From NCBI GenBank assembly GCA_964549135.1, contig CAZJUJ010000002.1, positions 1-64,000 of the forward strand: a stretch of DNA of 64,000 nt. Reading direction: 5' to 3'. Below are positions 42,321 through 51,255 of the stretch, piece by piece. Source of the DNA: RUG563 sp964549135 (GTDB lineage: Bacteria; Bacillota; Clostridia; Christensenellales; Aristaeellaceae). The position numbers and the translations under genes are program-made. The notes beneath the pieces were generated by a model, which ran no database searches, was not told the origin of the DNA, and saw only the letters and a list, made by a program, of their open reading frames with translations. Every line of letters starts with the position of its first letter. Within the stretch, counting starts at the first letter, position 1.

Positions 42321-44812
42321 CCAACGAAGATGGAAAAAAGAAAAGCGGAAACAAGGGGCGCTTCCGGGCGTTTCTGCGTTCGCCCGCTGCATTGCGCCTG
42401 ATGATCTGCGTGCTGGGCATTGCGGTGCTGGTGGCGCTGTTTGAGGCCGCTATCGTGCCTGTGCGCTACGATCTGCGGGTGGGAATGGTGCCCAATTATA
42501 CCATCGCCGCCACCAAGGATGTGGTGGATGAGGTCAGCACCGGGAAAAACCGGGAGGAGGCCGCCCGGCAGGTTACGCCGACCTATCGCTATCAGGAGGG
42601 CGTTACGGAAAACGTGCTGACGACCTTTGACCGGATCTTTGCCCAGCTGCGCGCCGTGCGGCAGTATGGCGATACGCTGCCCAATCCCTCGGCCAACCGG
42701 GTGTATACCAAGGATGAACTTGCCTATGCCCAGGAGATGCTGACGCTGATCAGCCTTCGGGATTACCAGCTTTCCACCCTGCTGCGCGCCAGCCAGGAGG
42801 AACTGGAGGAGGCGTATTCCCTTTTGTATGCGGCCCTGCAGAGCATTATGCAGGGGCATGTGACGGAGGGGCAGGAAAGCACAGCCATCGCCAGCATTCG
42901 CCAGATCGTCAATTATCGCATCTCCATCCCGCTGGGGCAGAATATTGTGCCTGCGCTGCTGAGCGCCTGCGTACAGCCCAATATGCTCATCGATCAGGAG
43001 GCCACCGAGGCCGCCCGGGAGGAGGCGCGCCAGGCGGTGGAGCCGGTGATCTATAAGCAGGGGCAGAATATCGTGGTGCGCGGCGAGGGCCGCGTGACCG
43101 CCGGGCAATTGCAGATGCTTTCCACCCTGGGCCTGCTTAGCAACAGCGGCGTCGATCTGTTTATGTATCTGGGCGCCGCCGCGCTGGTGATCCTGGTTAT
43201 CGGCGGGCTGATGCTTTTGATCCGGGGCGGAAATGAGAGGCTATTTGGCGATGCCGCCCATCTGCTTCTTTTCTTCGTGATTCTGATTGTTACCCTGGGC
43301 CTTTGCATTCTGAGCCGCCTGATCAATGCCTATCTGGCCCCGGTGCTGCTCTGCGGCATGCTGGTGACGGCGCTGCTGGGCGGGCGGCCCGGGCTGCTCT
43401 GCAATGCGGCCATGACGCTGCTGGTGGCCTTCCTGGCCGCAGGCGGCAGCGAGGAATACACCGAAAAAATGGTGCTGATGATCTGCACCGGCATCATTTC
43501 CGGCTCCTGCGCCTCTCTGGTCATCAGCCAGCGGATCAGCGGCAACCGCCTGCGGGTGCTGATTGCCGGGCTGATTGCCTGCGCCATGGATTTTGCGACG
43601 ATTTTTTCCATCGGCCTGATGACCGCAAACGATCTGAGCGGCTCGGTGACTGCGGCGCTGTATAAGGCGGGCGGCACGCTGCTTTCCACGCTTCTGTGCA
43701 TTGGGCTGCAGCCGCTACTGGAAATGGCCTTCAATCTGGCCACGCCCATGAAGCTGATGGAATTATCCAATCCCAATCAGCCGCTGCTGCGCCGGCTGCT
43801 GCTGGAGGCGCCGGGCACCTATCATCATTCCACCATCGTGGCCAATCTGGCGGAGGCCGCCGCCGAGGCCGTGGGGGCCAATCCCCTGCTTGCCCGGGTG
43901 GGCGGGTATTATCATGATGTGGGCAAGCTCAAATGCCCGCTCTATTTCGGCGAAAATCAGCTGGGCGGGCGGAATGTTCACGATCATACCGATCCCAAGG
44001 TTTCCGCCGCTATCGTAACCGCCCATACCCGGGATGGCGTGAATATTGCCCGCTCCTATCATCTGCCCCAGGAGGTGCTGGATATTATCGCCGGGCATCA
44101 TGGGGATACCGCGGTGATGTATTTCTATCATAAGGCCCTGCAGCAGGCCAACGGCAAGCCGGTGAATATGGATTCCTTCCGCTATGATTCCAAGCCGCCC
44201 TCCACCAAGGAGGGGGCCATCGTCATGATGTGCGATACCATCGAGGCCGCCGTGCGCACGATGAAAAATCCCACCCCGGAAAGCATTGAGGAATTTATCG
44301 TCAAGCTGGTGCGGGGCAAACTGGAGGATGGTCAGCTTTCGGATACCCCCCTGACCCTGCGGGATATCGATAAAATCTGCTCCGCCGCCACCACCGTGCT
44401 GGTGGGCGTTTTCCATGAGCGGATCGAGTATCCCGATATGAATGAAAATCAGCTGCGCCATGGCCGCGCCGCCCAGAGCGAGAAGGAAATCAAGCCGGAG
44501 GATATGGGCGGGGCCAGCCTGGCGGAAACCCAGATCGATGCCCCCGCCGCTGGGCTGGAGGAAATGCCGCTGCTTGATCCCGAAACGCTGGAGCCGGTAC
44601 CGGCGGTGATCCCGGAAATTCAGCCGGAGATCGTGGCCGTGGCCCCGCCGCCCGTGATTAAGCCCGTTTCCGTGGATGAATTGGTGGTGATGGCTCCGCT
44701 GCCCACCAAGGAGGAGGAAGCGGCCCTTATGCAGGCGGAAGATATGCTTGAGCCGGCGGAAGAAACGGAAAGCAGGGAAGAAATGCCGGAAAAGGAGGAG
44801 GGCGAGGCATGA
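42317..44812 (+). CDS. 7TM-HD family cyclic-di-AMP phosphodiesterase (PgpH/YqfF type)
   Basis: 831 residues. An N-terminal membrane helix (about 24-45) is followed by an external 7TMR-HDED sensor domain (about 50-270). Seven membrane helices (about 275-490) come next, then a cytoplasmic HD domain. In the HD domain GGYYHDVGKLKCP (near 532) gives the HD pair and IAGHHGDT a further metal His. PgpH hydrolyses cyclic di-AMP. After about residue 715 an acidic, Pro/Glu-rich tail of some 115 residues follows, which is longer than usual. ATGA overlaps join it to phoH upstream and to ybeY-cdd downstream. Confidence 0.9.
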   Translation: MTNEDGKKKSGNKGRFRAFLRSPAALRLMICVLGIAVLVALFEAAIVPVRYDLRVGMVPNYTIAATKDVVDEVSTGKNREEAARQVTPTYRYQEGVTENVLTTFDRIFAQLRAVRQYGDTLPNPSANRVYTKDELAYAQEMLTLISLRDYQLSTLLRASQEELEEAYSLLYAALQSIMQGHVTEGQESTAIASIRQIVNYRISIPLGQNIVPALLSACVQPNMLIDQEATEAAREEARQAVEPVIYKQGQNIVVRGEGRVTAGQLQMLSTLGLLSNSGVDLFMYLGAAALVILVIGGLMLLIRGGNERLFGDAAHLLLFFVILIVTLGLCILSRLINAYLAPVLLCGMLVTALLGGRPGLLCNAAMTLLVAFLAAGGSEEYTEKMVLMICTGIISGSCASLVISQRISGNRLRVLIAGLIACAMDFATIFSIGLMTANDLSGSVTAALYKAGGTLLSTLLCIGLQPLLEMAFNLATPMKLMELSNPNQPLLRRLLLEAPGTYHHSTIVANLAEAAAEAVGANPLLARVGGYYHDVGKLKCPLYFGENQLGGRNVHDHTDPKVSAAIVTAHTRDGVNIARSYHLPQEVLDIIAGHHGDTAVMYFYHKALQQANGKPVNMDSFRYDSKPPSTKEGAIVMMCDTIEAAVRTMKNPTPESIEEFIVKLVRGKLEDGQLSDTPLTLRDIDKICSAATTVLVGVFHERIEYPDMNENQLRHGRAAQSEKEIKPEDMGGASLAETQIDAPAAGLEEMPLLDPETLEPVPAVIPEIQPEIVAVAPPPVIKPVSVDELVVMAPLPTKEEEAALMQAEDMLEPAEETESREEMPEKEEGEA

Positions 44813-45705
44813 TACGCCTGGAAATTGAATGGGAGCTGCCGCAGCTTCCGGGGGCCCAGGAGGATCTTGACCGCACGGCGGAGGAATGCATCCGCGCCGA
44901 GAGCCTTAAGGCCCCGGTCTACGCCCATCTTCGCATCACCGGCAATGAAGAAATCCGCCGGATCAATCGGGAGTATCGGGGGGTGGATCGGGCCACCGAT
45001 GTGCTTTCCTTTCCCTCCACCGATTGTACCCCGGCAAAAACACTGGGCAAATGCGAAAAAAAGCTGCTGCGGGAGCGGGATGAAACGGGCCTCTGCTTTC
45101 TGGGGGATATCATCATTTCCCTGCCCCGGGCAAAGGAGCAGGCGGAGGAATACGGCCATAGCCTGAAGCGGGAGCTTTCCTATCTCACCGCCCATGCCCT
45201 CTTCCATCTGATGGGCTATGATCATATGGAGGAGGAAGACCGAAGGAGGATGCGCGCCATGGAAGAAAAGGCATTGGGGCTGGCTGGGGCCGCCCGGGTT
45301 ACGGATGAGGAACTGATCGAAATGGCCCGGGCAGCCATGCAGTTTTCCTATTCTCCCTATTCCCATTTCAAGGTGGGGGCGGCGCTGCTTTGCCGGGATG
45401 GCAGGGTCTATACCGGCTGCAATATTGAAAACGGCTCCTATGGCGCCACCAACTGCGCCGAGCGCACGGCGCTTTTCAAGGCGGTCAGCGAGGGTGCAAG
45501 GGATTTTATCGCCCTGGCTGTAACGGCGGAAAAATCTGCGCCCTGGCCCTGCGGCATCTGCCGCCAGGCGCTGAATGAATTTGCCCCCGAGCTGAGAATT
45601 ATCGTGGCCTGGGGCGATCAGCGGGAGGAGGCCTGCCTTTCGGCGCTTTTGCCCCATGGCTTTGGCCCCCGGAATGGCACGCTGGAATTTCTGGGCAAGG
45701 AATAA
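44809..45705 (+). CDS. fusion of endoribonuclease YbeY and cytidine deaminase
   Basis: 298 residues with two complete enzymes. Residues 1-155 are YbeY, the rRNA maturation/quality-control RNase: RATDVLSFP and the zinc motif HALFHLMGYDH with His129, His133 and His139. Residues about 165-298 are cytidine deaminase: GCNIENGSYGATNCAERTA with Cys216 and catalytic Glu218, and PCGICRQALNEF with Cys248 and Cys251. In Bacillus these are separate genes (ybeY-dgkA-cdd-era); here dgkA is missing and the reading frame is continuous with no stop or start between the parts. Both active sites look functional. Confidence 0.92.
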   Translation: MIRLEIEWELPQLPGAQEDLDRTAEECIRAESLKAPVYAHLRITGNEEIRRINREYRGVDRATDVLSFPSTDCTPAKTLGKCEKKLLRERDETGLCFLGDIIISLPRAKEQAEEYGHSLKRELSYLTAHALFHLMGYDHMEEEDRRRMRAMEEKALGLAGAARVTDEELIEMARAAMQFSYSPYSHFKVGAALLCRDGRVYTGCNIENGSYGATNCAERTALFKAVSEGARDFIALAVTAEKSAPWPCGICRQALNEFAPELRIIVAWGDQREEACLSALLPHGFGPRNGTLEFLGKE

Positions 45706-45743
45706 AAAAGCCGCCGGTATTTTATCCGGCAGCACTGGAAAAT

Positions 45744-45771
45744 AAAAAGAGCGGCTTCGGCTGCTTTTTTT
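45744..45771. terminator. bidirectional terminator after ybeY-cdd
   Basis: AAAAAGAGCGGC-TTCG-GCTGCTTTTTTT, with a UUCG tetraloop and A/T tracts on both sides. It serves the plus-strand operon and the convergent EamA transporter gene. Confidence 0.85.
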
Positions 45772-45780
45772 ATTGCGCGG

Positions 45781-46662
45781 CTACAGGCTCAGCGCCAGCA
45801 TGCTGGCGGCAGCCATGAGCATGCCGATGATCTGATGGCGGGAGAGCTGCTCCTTAAAAAGAATGCAGGAATACAGAATGGAAAGCACCAGCACGCCGCC
45901 GTTATTGACGGTGTAGAGAATGGTGGCATCCACCTGATTGAGTATATACAGCAGCATATGGCAGGCCAGCGTGGCCGAGGCGCAGCAGATGATCAGATCG
46001 ATCAGCGCCCGGGGCGGAATCCGGAAGCTGCGGAGCAGCGCCCTGGGCTTTTTTGCCCCCAGCAGAAGCAGATACAGGCCCGCCATGCCCAGGAAGGTCA
46101 GCATGATCATTTCATTGCGCTCCGCGCCGTTCAGCCGGGTCTGCTGCAGATTCATCAGCACGGAATAGATGCCGTTGGAAAAGAAAAGCGCAAGGCACCA
46201 GAGAATATATTTAAGGGAGCTGCCCCGGAGGGAAAGTCCCTTTAGATTCATGACCACAAAGGAGGCGAGCATCACCAGAATGGCAAGAAAATGGAGGAGG
46301 CTCAGGGAATCGCCCAGAAAGAGGATGTTAAAAACCATGGGCACCACAATGCCGCCAAAGAGCGCGGAAATCATCTGGAAGGAATAGGAGCCCGTGCGCC
46401 CGGCCTGGATCATGGAGGTATTGTAAATCAGCAGCACGGCTGCATTGATCAGCCCGAAAATGACCGTTTGCGGGGACGCAGAAAAACGCCCACCTGCAAG
46501 GGCCAGGGTGGCAAGGCCGATGAAGAGGCCGTAGCTGATGGAAAAAACGCCGCTGGTCAGGGAGGAATCCTCGCATTGATAGCGGGCGGAAAATAATTTG
46601 CAGAAGAGCGATTGCCAGGAATAGAGAACCACCATAAGGAAAGTAAGCAGAATAACCATCAT
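45781..46662 (-). CDS. EamA/DMT family transporter
   Basis: 293 residues with about ten hydrophobic helices arranged as two repeated halves, the EamA layout. The N-terminus MMVILLTFLMVVLYSWQSLF and the second-half NQVDATILYTVNNGGVLVLS are family-like. It probably exports or imports a small metabolite, substrate unknown. It has its own promoter and is inverted between ybeY-cdd and era, splitting a normally continuous gene order. Confidence 0.82.
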   Translation of the reverse strand: MMVILLTFLMVVLYSWQSLFCKLFSARYQCEDSSLTSGVFSISYGLFIGLATLALAGGRFSASPQTVIFGLINAAVLLIYNTSMIQAGRTGSYSFQMISALFGGIVVPMVFNILFLGDSLSLLHFLAILVMLASFVVMNLKGLSLRGSSLKYILWCLALFFSNGIYSVLMNLQQTRLNGAERNEMIMLTFLGMAGLYLLLLGAKKPRALLRSFRIPPRALIDLIICCASATLACHMLLYILNQVDATILYTVNNGGVLVLSILYSCILFKEQLSRHQIIGMLMAAASMLALSL

Positions 46663-46692
46663 TTTTTCCCCTCGTATGAAAGTATCCCTTCC

Positions 46693-46720
46693 ATTATAGC
46701 GCGGGGAGGCGCATTGTCAA
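46693..46720 (-). promoter_or_regulatory. EamA transporter promoter
   Basis: Minus-strand TTGACA (46715-46720), 16-base spacer, TATAAT (46693-46698); both boxes are consensus. Confidence 0.8.
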
Positions 46721-46762
46721 CCGGGAAAATTTCAAAAAGCGGATGAAATTCGCCCGGGAATA

Positions 46763-46771
46763 TGCTATAAT
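46763..46771 (+). promoter_or_regulatory. era promoter, extended -10
   Basis: TGCTATAAT combines TATAAT (46766-46771) with an upstream TG, and no good -35 is visible. It lies 58 bases before the era ATG, consistent with era having its own promoter after the transporter insertion. Confidence 0.6.
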
Positions 46772-46828
46772 GCTTTTGCTGCAGCATTCCGGAAATGATA
46801 ATGACTGCAGGATGAGGAGGAAGAGAAA

Positions 46829-47725
46829 ATGCCCAAGGAAAAGGAATTCCATTCCGGCTTTGCCACCATTGTGGGCCGCCCCAATGTGGGAAAATCCACG
46901 CTGCTCAATACCCTGGTAGGGGAAAAGGTGGCCATTGTGTCCAGCCGCCCCCAGACCACCCGCAATCGCGTCATGGGCGTGATGGGCGGTCAAAGCAGCC
47001 AGATCGTTTTTGTGGATACCCCCGGCATTCATCGCCCCCGCACCAAGCTGGGCGAATTTATGGTCAAATCCATTGAAGAGGCCATGGAGGGGATTGACGC
47101 CCTGCTGGTGCTGGTGGATGTGACGGCCATCGGCCCCCATGACCGCGCCATCGTGGAGGAAATGAGCCATAAAAAGGTGTACAAGGTGCTGGTGCTTAAC
47201 AAGATCGATATGAAAGCGCCCCAGGATCTGCTTTCCATCATCGATTCCTTCAAAAATTCCGGCTATGATGCCATTCTGCCCGTCAGCGCCCGTACAGGCG
47301 ATGGGGTGGAGGAACTGAAAAAGCAGCTGACGGCCCATCTGCCCATCGGGCCGCAGTATTTCCCGGATGATATGCTCACCGATCAGCCGGAAAGGGATAT
47401 CTGCGCCGAACTGATCCGCGAAAAGGCGCTTAGGAATCTGCGGGATGAGGTGCCCCATGGGGTGGGCGTGGAAATGATGGCCATGAAAAAGGAAAATGAT
47501 CATTTCATGGAGATCGATGCCACCATCTATTGCGAGCGTGATTCCCACAAGGGCATCATCATCGGCAAAAAGGGCGCCATGCTGCAGAAAATCGGCGCAG
47601 AGGCCCGGGCCGATATTGAAAAGCTGCTGGGCATGCATGTGAATCTGCAGCTGTGGGTCAAGGTTCGTCCCGGCTGGCGGGATTCCGTAGAGGATTTAAA
47701 GACCCTGGGCTATACCCAGAACTAA
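46829..47725 (+). CDS. era: GTPase Era
   Basis: 298 residues. GTPase motifs are G1 GRPNVGKSTLLN, G3 DTPGIH and G4 LNKIDM. The C-terminal KH domain has HKGIIIGKKGAMLQKIG for 16S rRNA binding. It assists 30S maturation, and so belongs functionally with the YbeY and PhoH genes upstream. GAGGAGGAAGAG precedes the ATG. recO, which usually follows, is absent; a terminator ends the unit. Confidence 0.95.
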   Translation: MPKEKEFHSGFATIVGRPNVGKSTLLNTLVGEKVAIVSSRPQTTRNRVMGVMGGQSSQIVFVDTPGIHRPRTKLGEFMVKSIEEAMEGIDALLVLVDVTAIGPHDRAIVEEMSHKKVYKVLVLNKIDMKAPQDLLSIIDSFKNSGYDAILPVSARTGDGVEELKKQLTAHLPIGPQYFPDDMLTDQPERDICAELIREKALRNLRDEVPHGVGVEMMAMKKENDHFMEIDATIYCERDSHKGIIIGKKGAMLQKIGAEARADIEKLLGMHVNLQLWVKVRPGWRDSVEDLKTLGYTQN

Positions 47726-47805
47726 AGGAAGCGCAGGCGGCAGCGCCGGGAGAGCATTTTTCCCCGGAGGGCCCCGGCTTTCGCCTTTTGCAGCAAAGAC
47801 TATAC

Positions 47806-47845
47806 AAAAAACCGCTTTCAGAAGCCATTCCGGAAGCGGTTTTTA
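47806..47845. terminator. bidirectional terminator between era and the RCC1 gene
   Basis: AAAAACCGCTTTC (47807-47819) pairs with GGAAGCGGTTTTT (47832-47844); A/T tracts lie on both sides, between convergent genes. Confidence 0.88.
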
Positions 47846-47861
47846 TATGCCGGACGATCCG

Positions 47862-49034
47862 TCAGTCCAGGATCAGATCCATGCCGTTGGGGGTCATGGT
47901 ATATTTGCTGTCGGCGGTGCCCTCGCCCTGCTGGCCGAATTTGCTGATGCCGGCGGAAAGCACGGTGCCGTCACTGGTCATGGCGATGACAAAGAGACTG
48001 CCGCCCATTACCATCACCACATCGCTGTCCCAGCATTTGCCGGGCAGCACGCCCTCGGTGGAGGAGGAGCGGAAGCCCTGGCCCAATTGGCCATAGCTGT
48101 TATTGCCCCAGGACCAGAGGGAGCCATCCGAAAGAATGGCGTAGGTCTGGCTGGAATAGGCGGCCACATAGGTAACCGGCAGGGAAAGGGGCACGGCGGC
48201 GGGGGTTTTTACCGTTTTGCCCCTGGTATCATAGCCCAGCTGCTGCATATCGTTTTTGCCCCAGGTCCATAAAACGCCCTGGGTATCCAATAGCACCACG
48301 CTTGCGCCGCAGGCATCGATATAGGCGATATCAATATCGCCGGTATCAATCCGGACGGGGCTGGTCTGATTCTTGGTGGTGTTGGGCAGCAGGGTATTAT
48401 ATTCGTTATCGCCCCAGCCCCAAAGCTGGCCATCGGCGTCCAGCGCCAGGGAGAATTTGCCGCCGCAGGCGATCTGCACGATATTGGAAAGGGGCAGCTT
48501 GGCGGGGGTCTTGGTCTTTTTCGTGGTGCCGTTGCCCACCTGACCCTGGCTGTTGCGGCCCCAGGCATAGACCTCGCCATTTTCGGTGAGCATCAGCGCA
48601 TGGCCAAAGCCGGTGGCCAGGGCGGCGGGCTTTTCGGGCAGGGCGGTGGGCACATGGGTGGAATAGGTGCCCTCCGCCACGGTCAGGGGCAGATAGGAAT
48701 TATTGCCCACGCCGTATACGCTGCCATCCTCCATCCAGAGGAAGCTGTAATCCGAGGCGGGGATAATATCCTTGAGCAGAGTAATATCGATATTCTGATT
48801 CTTGGTTTTGAATTCGCTGATCTGGAAGCTCTGCTTCTGATTGCCCTTGCCCAGCTGGCCAAACTGATTATCACCCCAGAGATGCAGCACGCCCTCCGAA
48901 TCCCGGGCGTAAACGAAGCTGCCGCCCACGGCCAGAATCACATTCCGCCCATCCCCGCAGTCATAGACGGTGGCAGAGGCAGAGGAGCAGAGGAGACAGA
49001 GCAGCAGGGAAACAGCCAGAATTTTTTTCAGCAT
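47862..49034 (-). CDS. secreted RCC1-repeat beta-propeller protein
   Basis: 390 residues. A signal peptide (about 1-21) precedes a series of about seven RCC1-type blades. Examples are LHLWGDNQFGQLGKGN, VYAWGRNSQGQVGNGT, LWGWGDNEYNTLL, LWTWGKNDMQQLGYD, LWSWGNNSYGQLGQG and VLSAGISKFGQQGEG. Such propellers bind proteins or ligands at the cell surface. No enzymatic motif is present. It is the last gene of a three-gene minus-strand operon and overlaps the upstream Lgt-like gene by 7 bases. Confidence 0.85.
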   Translation of the reverse strand: MLKKILAVSLLLCLLCSSASATVYDCGDGRNVILAVGGSFVYARDSEGVLHLWGDNQFGQLGKGNQKQSFQISEFKTKNQNIDITLLKDIIPASDYSFLWMEDGSVYGVGNNSYLPLTVAEGTYSTHVPTALPEKPAALATGFGHALMLTENGEVYAWGRNSQGQVGNGTTKKTKTPAKLPLSNIVQIACGGKFSLALDADGQLWGWGDNEYNTLLPNTTKNQTSPVRIDTGDIDIAYIDACGASVVLLDTQGVLWTWGKNDMQQLGYDTRGKTVKTPAAVPLSLPVTYVAAYSSQTYAILSDGSLWSWGNNSYGQLGQGFRSSSTEGVLPGKCWDSDVVMVMGGSLFVIAMTSDGTVLSAGISKFGQQGEGTADSKYTMTPNGMDLILD

Positions 49035-49999
49035 CCGCGTATATCCTCCTTATGAATCCGGCGGCAGGCGAGAAAGGCCATGCCGGAAAGCGCCAGCAGC
49101 ATCACGGCGTAGATGAGCAGCTTGGGCAGATTGGTTTTATCCAGGGCAAAGATCGTGCCGATGCAGAGGAGAATGCCCAGCAGCATCAGCGTTATTTCCA
49201 TTGCCAGCGCCTTTTTGCTCAGCCCGGCCCTGCTCCCCTTTATCAGAGGAATCAGCAGCGAAGCAAACAGCATCACCGCCAGGCCGATCTGGGTCACCCG
49301 GGCAAAAATGAAAATGTAGAGTACATCATCCCAGCGCAGGCATTCGGGGATGATCTGAGTGGCGGCAAACAGCACGGCGGCATAGAGGGAAAGGGTGCCG
49401 GGCTTTTTGACGCCCTTTTGCAGCCGCAGCAGCGCAAGCAGCACCGCGGCGCCCAGCACGGCCTCGATATTATTGACGGCCAGGAACCAATCGCCCCATT
49501 CATTTTCCCGGGCCAGCGGCGCAAAGCAGAGGGCGGGCTCCATCAGCAGATCGCCGTTTCCGTGGCCGCCCAGATGCTCGCACGCCCGCATGAGGATAAA
49601 ATAAGCAATGGCGAAAAGCACGGCGTGATCCAGATACAGGGCGGCCCTTTTGCCGGTCAGGCGGCCCAGAATGAGGGCGGATAGGGTAAGCCCCAGGATG
49701 ACACCCACGATGCTGACGCTGCCGGCGCCGGTATCAAAGAAGGGCGCAAGGCCCAGAAATTCGCCCATATCGCCGTAAAAGAGCGTATCCATCCGCACCA
49801 GGACATAGACCGCCCGACCCAATAGCAGTCCCAGCGCCCCGGAAAAAAGGGCATAGAGCGCCGCTGCCGGGCGGGAAATGCGCTTGCCCGCCCGGAAAAT
49901 GGATAGACAGGATAGGAGAAGATAAAACCCGATGCCCATCAGGGCGTAGACCGTAATATCCATCCCCAGGATGGAAATGGTCAGCAGCTGATCCGTCAT
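49028..49999 (-). CDS. Lgt-like integral membrane protein (prolipoprotein diacylglyceryl transferase superfamily, divergent)
   Basis: 323 residues with about eight membrane helices. Several landmarks resemble Lgt: GALGLLLGRAVYVL near 55, ILMRACEHLGGHGNGD where the RxGNFxNxE signature would be, FLAVNNIEAVLGAAVL for the PxQLYEA region, and PECLRWDD followed by a conserved Gln for the late Arg motif. The GLxIHGGLIG segment reads SVSIVGVILG, so the His important in E. coli Lgt (His103) is missing. The fold assignment is a pattern judgement. Diacylglyceryl transfer is doubtful, because the neighbouring secreted proteins have no lipobox. The ATG is 2 bases past the upstream stop. Confidence 0.55.
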   Translation of the reverse strand: MTDQLLTISILGMDITVYALMGIGFYLLLSCLSIFRAGKRISRPAAALYALFSGALGLLLGRAVYVLVRMDTLFYGDMGEFLGLAPFFDTGAGSVSIVGVILGLTLSALILGRLTGKRAALYLDHAVLFAIAYFILMRACEHLGGHGNGDLLMEPALCFAPLARENEWGDWFLAVNNIEAVLGAAVLLALLRLQKGVKKPGTLSLYAAVLFAATQIIPECLRWDDVLYIFIFARVTQIGLAVMLFASLLIPLIKGSRAGLSKKALAMEITLMLLGILLCIGTIFALDKTNLPKLLIYAVMLLALSGMAFLACRRIHKEDIRGC

Positions 50000-50000
50000 A

Positions 50001-50954
50001 TCAGTTCACCAGCGTTGCAAAATAAATCATATCCCCCAGGAAACGCTCGATTTCCGGGCAATTGACCTTGACATAATTCAGATTGCCCGTTTTCTTGTTC
50101 ATTTCCTTAAAGACCAGGGTGGAACTGTTGCCGCCATCCAGATTATAGGCCAGCACGCAGCCGTTTTCGCTCAGCTCCTTGCCCACGGTTTCGCAGAGGG
50201 TGGCAAATTCCAGAATGGTCATGCCCTTGTTATTCTTGGTCTGGCTGCCGTTGCAGGTGATCAGCAGGTATTCCAGCGGGCCCAGCTGGGCAATGGCGGA
50301 GCGCTGCGTGCCTTTATGGGAGCCGACGGAATTATTCTGATAATCCTCGTCAATGGTCTTTTCGCCGTTTTCTACCAGCACGGGGCCAAAGCAGAAAACC
50401 TGATAGAGGCTTTCCTGATTTTCATTGTAATAGGCCTCGTAATCCTCCTTGGTGCAGGCGGGCAGATAGGAAAAATCGCCGTTCCTATCGATGATCAGCA
50501 GATCGGAAAGCCCGGCGGCAATATTGCGCACCTGCTTGCCCTGGCGCAGCACCACCTTGACCATATCGGTCTTGGTATAGAAATCGCCGTTCATGGCCAC
50601 CACGGCGTTGACCGCCTTGGCCACATACCGGCCCCGGAAATTGGCCTCGGAGGCGGTGCGCACAAAGCCGGCACTGGCAGAATTGACCACGGCGGCCGGG
50701 GCGGTGCGCAGCTGGGAGGGATGGCTGATTTTAACGTGGGCGTAGACATAATCCGTATCCGCATAGCGCCCCTCGCCGATCTTTACGGTGATGGATTCAT
50801 CCGCATATTCGGTGGCGGAAAGATAATTTTCATCCTTGGGCGCAGGGCCGGGGGATACCCGATCCATGGGCAGGGGGGCAAGGGTATCGGCCATGGCGGG
50901 GATGGAAAGCAGCATGAGGGCCATGAGGCAGGCAAGCATCCTTTTGACGGACAT
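50001..50954 (-). CDS. secreted phosphodiester glycosidase (NAGPA) family protein
   Basis: 317 residues. A signal peptide (about 1-21, ending SIPAMA) has no lipobox. The core has VNAVVAMNGDFYTKTDMVKV, LLIIDRNGDFSYLP, FCFGPVLVENGE and GCVLAYNLDGGNSSTLVFKE, the motifs of the NAGPA/DUF2233 fold. In mammals this fold uncovers mannose-6-phosphate, and bacterial members act on envelope glycans or phosphodiesters. Start ATG at 50954 is preceded by AAAGGAG with a longer spacer; an in-frame GTG lies four codons upstream. First gene of the operon with the Lgt-like and RCC1 proteins. Confidence 0.85.
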   Translation of the reverse strand: MSVKRMLACLMALMLLSIPAMADTLAPLPMDRVSPGPAPKDENYLSATEYADESITVKIGEGRYADTDYVYAHVKISHPSQLRTAPAAVVNSASAGFVRTASEANFRGRYVAKAVNAVVAMNGDFYTKTDMVKVVLRQGKQVRNIAAGLSDLLIIDRNGDFSYLPACTKEDYEAYYNENQESLYQVFCFGPVLVENGEKTIDEDYQNNSVGSHKGTQRSAIAQLGPLEYLLITCNGSQTKNNKGMTILEFATLCETVGKELSENGCVLAYNLDGGNSSTLVFKEMNKKTGNLNYVKVNCPEIERFLGDMIYFATLVN

Positions 50955-51012
50955 TTTTTCATTCACTCCTTTGATACGGCATTCCGGGAAGAACATCAGA
51001 TTTTTCCAGATC

Positions 51013-51041
51013 ATCATATCATAGATGGGCGGAAAAAGCAA
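51013..51041 (-). promoter_or_regulatory. promoter of the glycosidase-Lgt-like-RCC1 operon
   Basis: Minus-strand TTGCTT (51036-51041), 17-base spacer, TATGAT (51013-51018); a second TATGAT overlaps at 51018-51023. Confidence 0.6.
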
Positions 51042-51251
51042 GCAGCGCCGGGCTTTGCGGCAGAAGCCTGTCTATGTGCTGCCGTCATTCTGCCCTATGC
51101 CTTGCAGCCGGAGGGAAATGCCGGGGCCCGGGAGGCCATGGCGGAAATTGCCCTGGAAAACAGGGGCGCAGAAAGGCATTTGCCCTGGCAGAAGCGGGCG
51201 ATTATCTATGGCCTTTCCGTGCTGGTTTTTCCCATCCGGTATCTTTTGTAA
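51042..51251 (+). other. open stretch of coding-like sequence without a start, possible gene remnant
   Basis: A plus-strand frame ending at TAA (51249-51251) reads about 70 codons with codon use like the neighbours, ending ENRGAERHLPWQKRAIIYGL plus a short hydrophobic tail. There is no start codon with a ribosome binding site, and the frame continues antisense into the glycosidase gene. I do not recognise it. It may be the truncated 3' end of a lost gene or chance. Confidence 0.25.
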
Positions 51252-51255
51252 ATAC

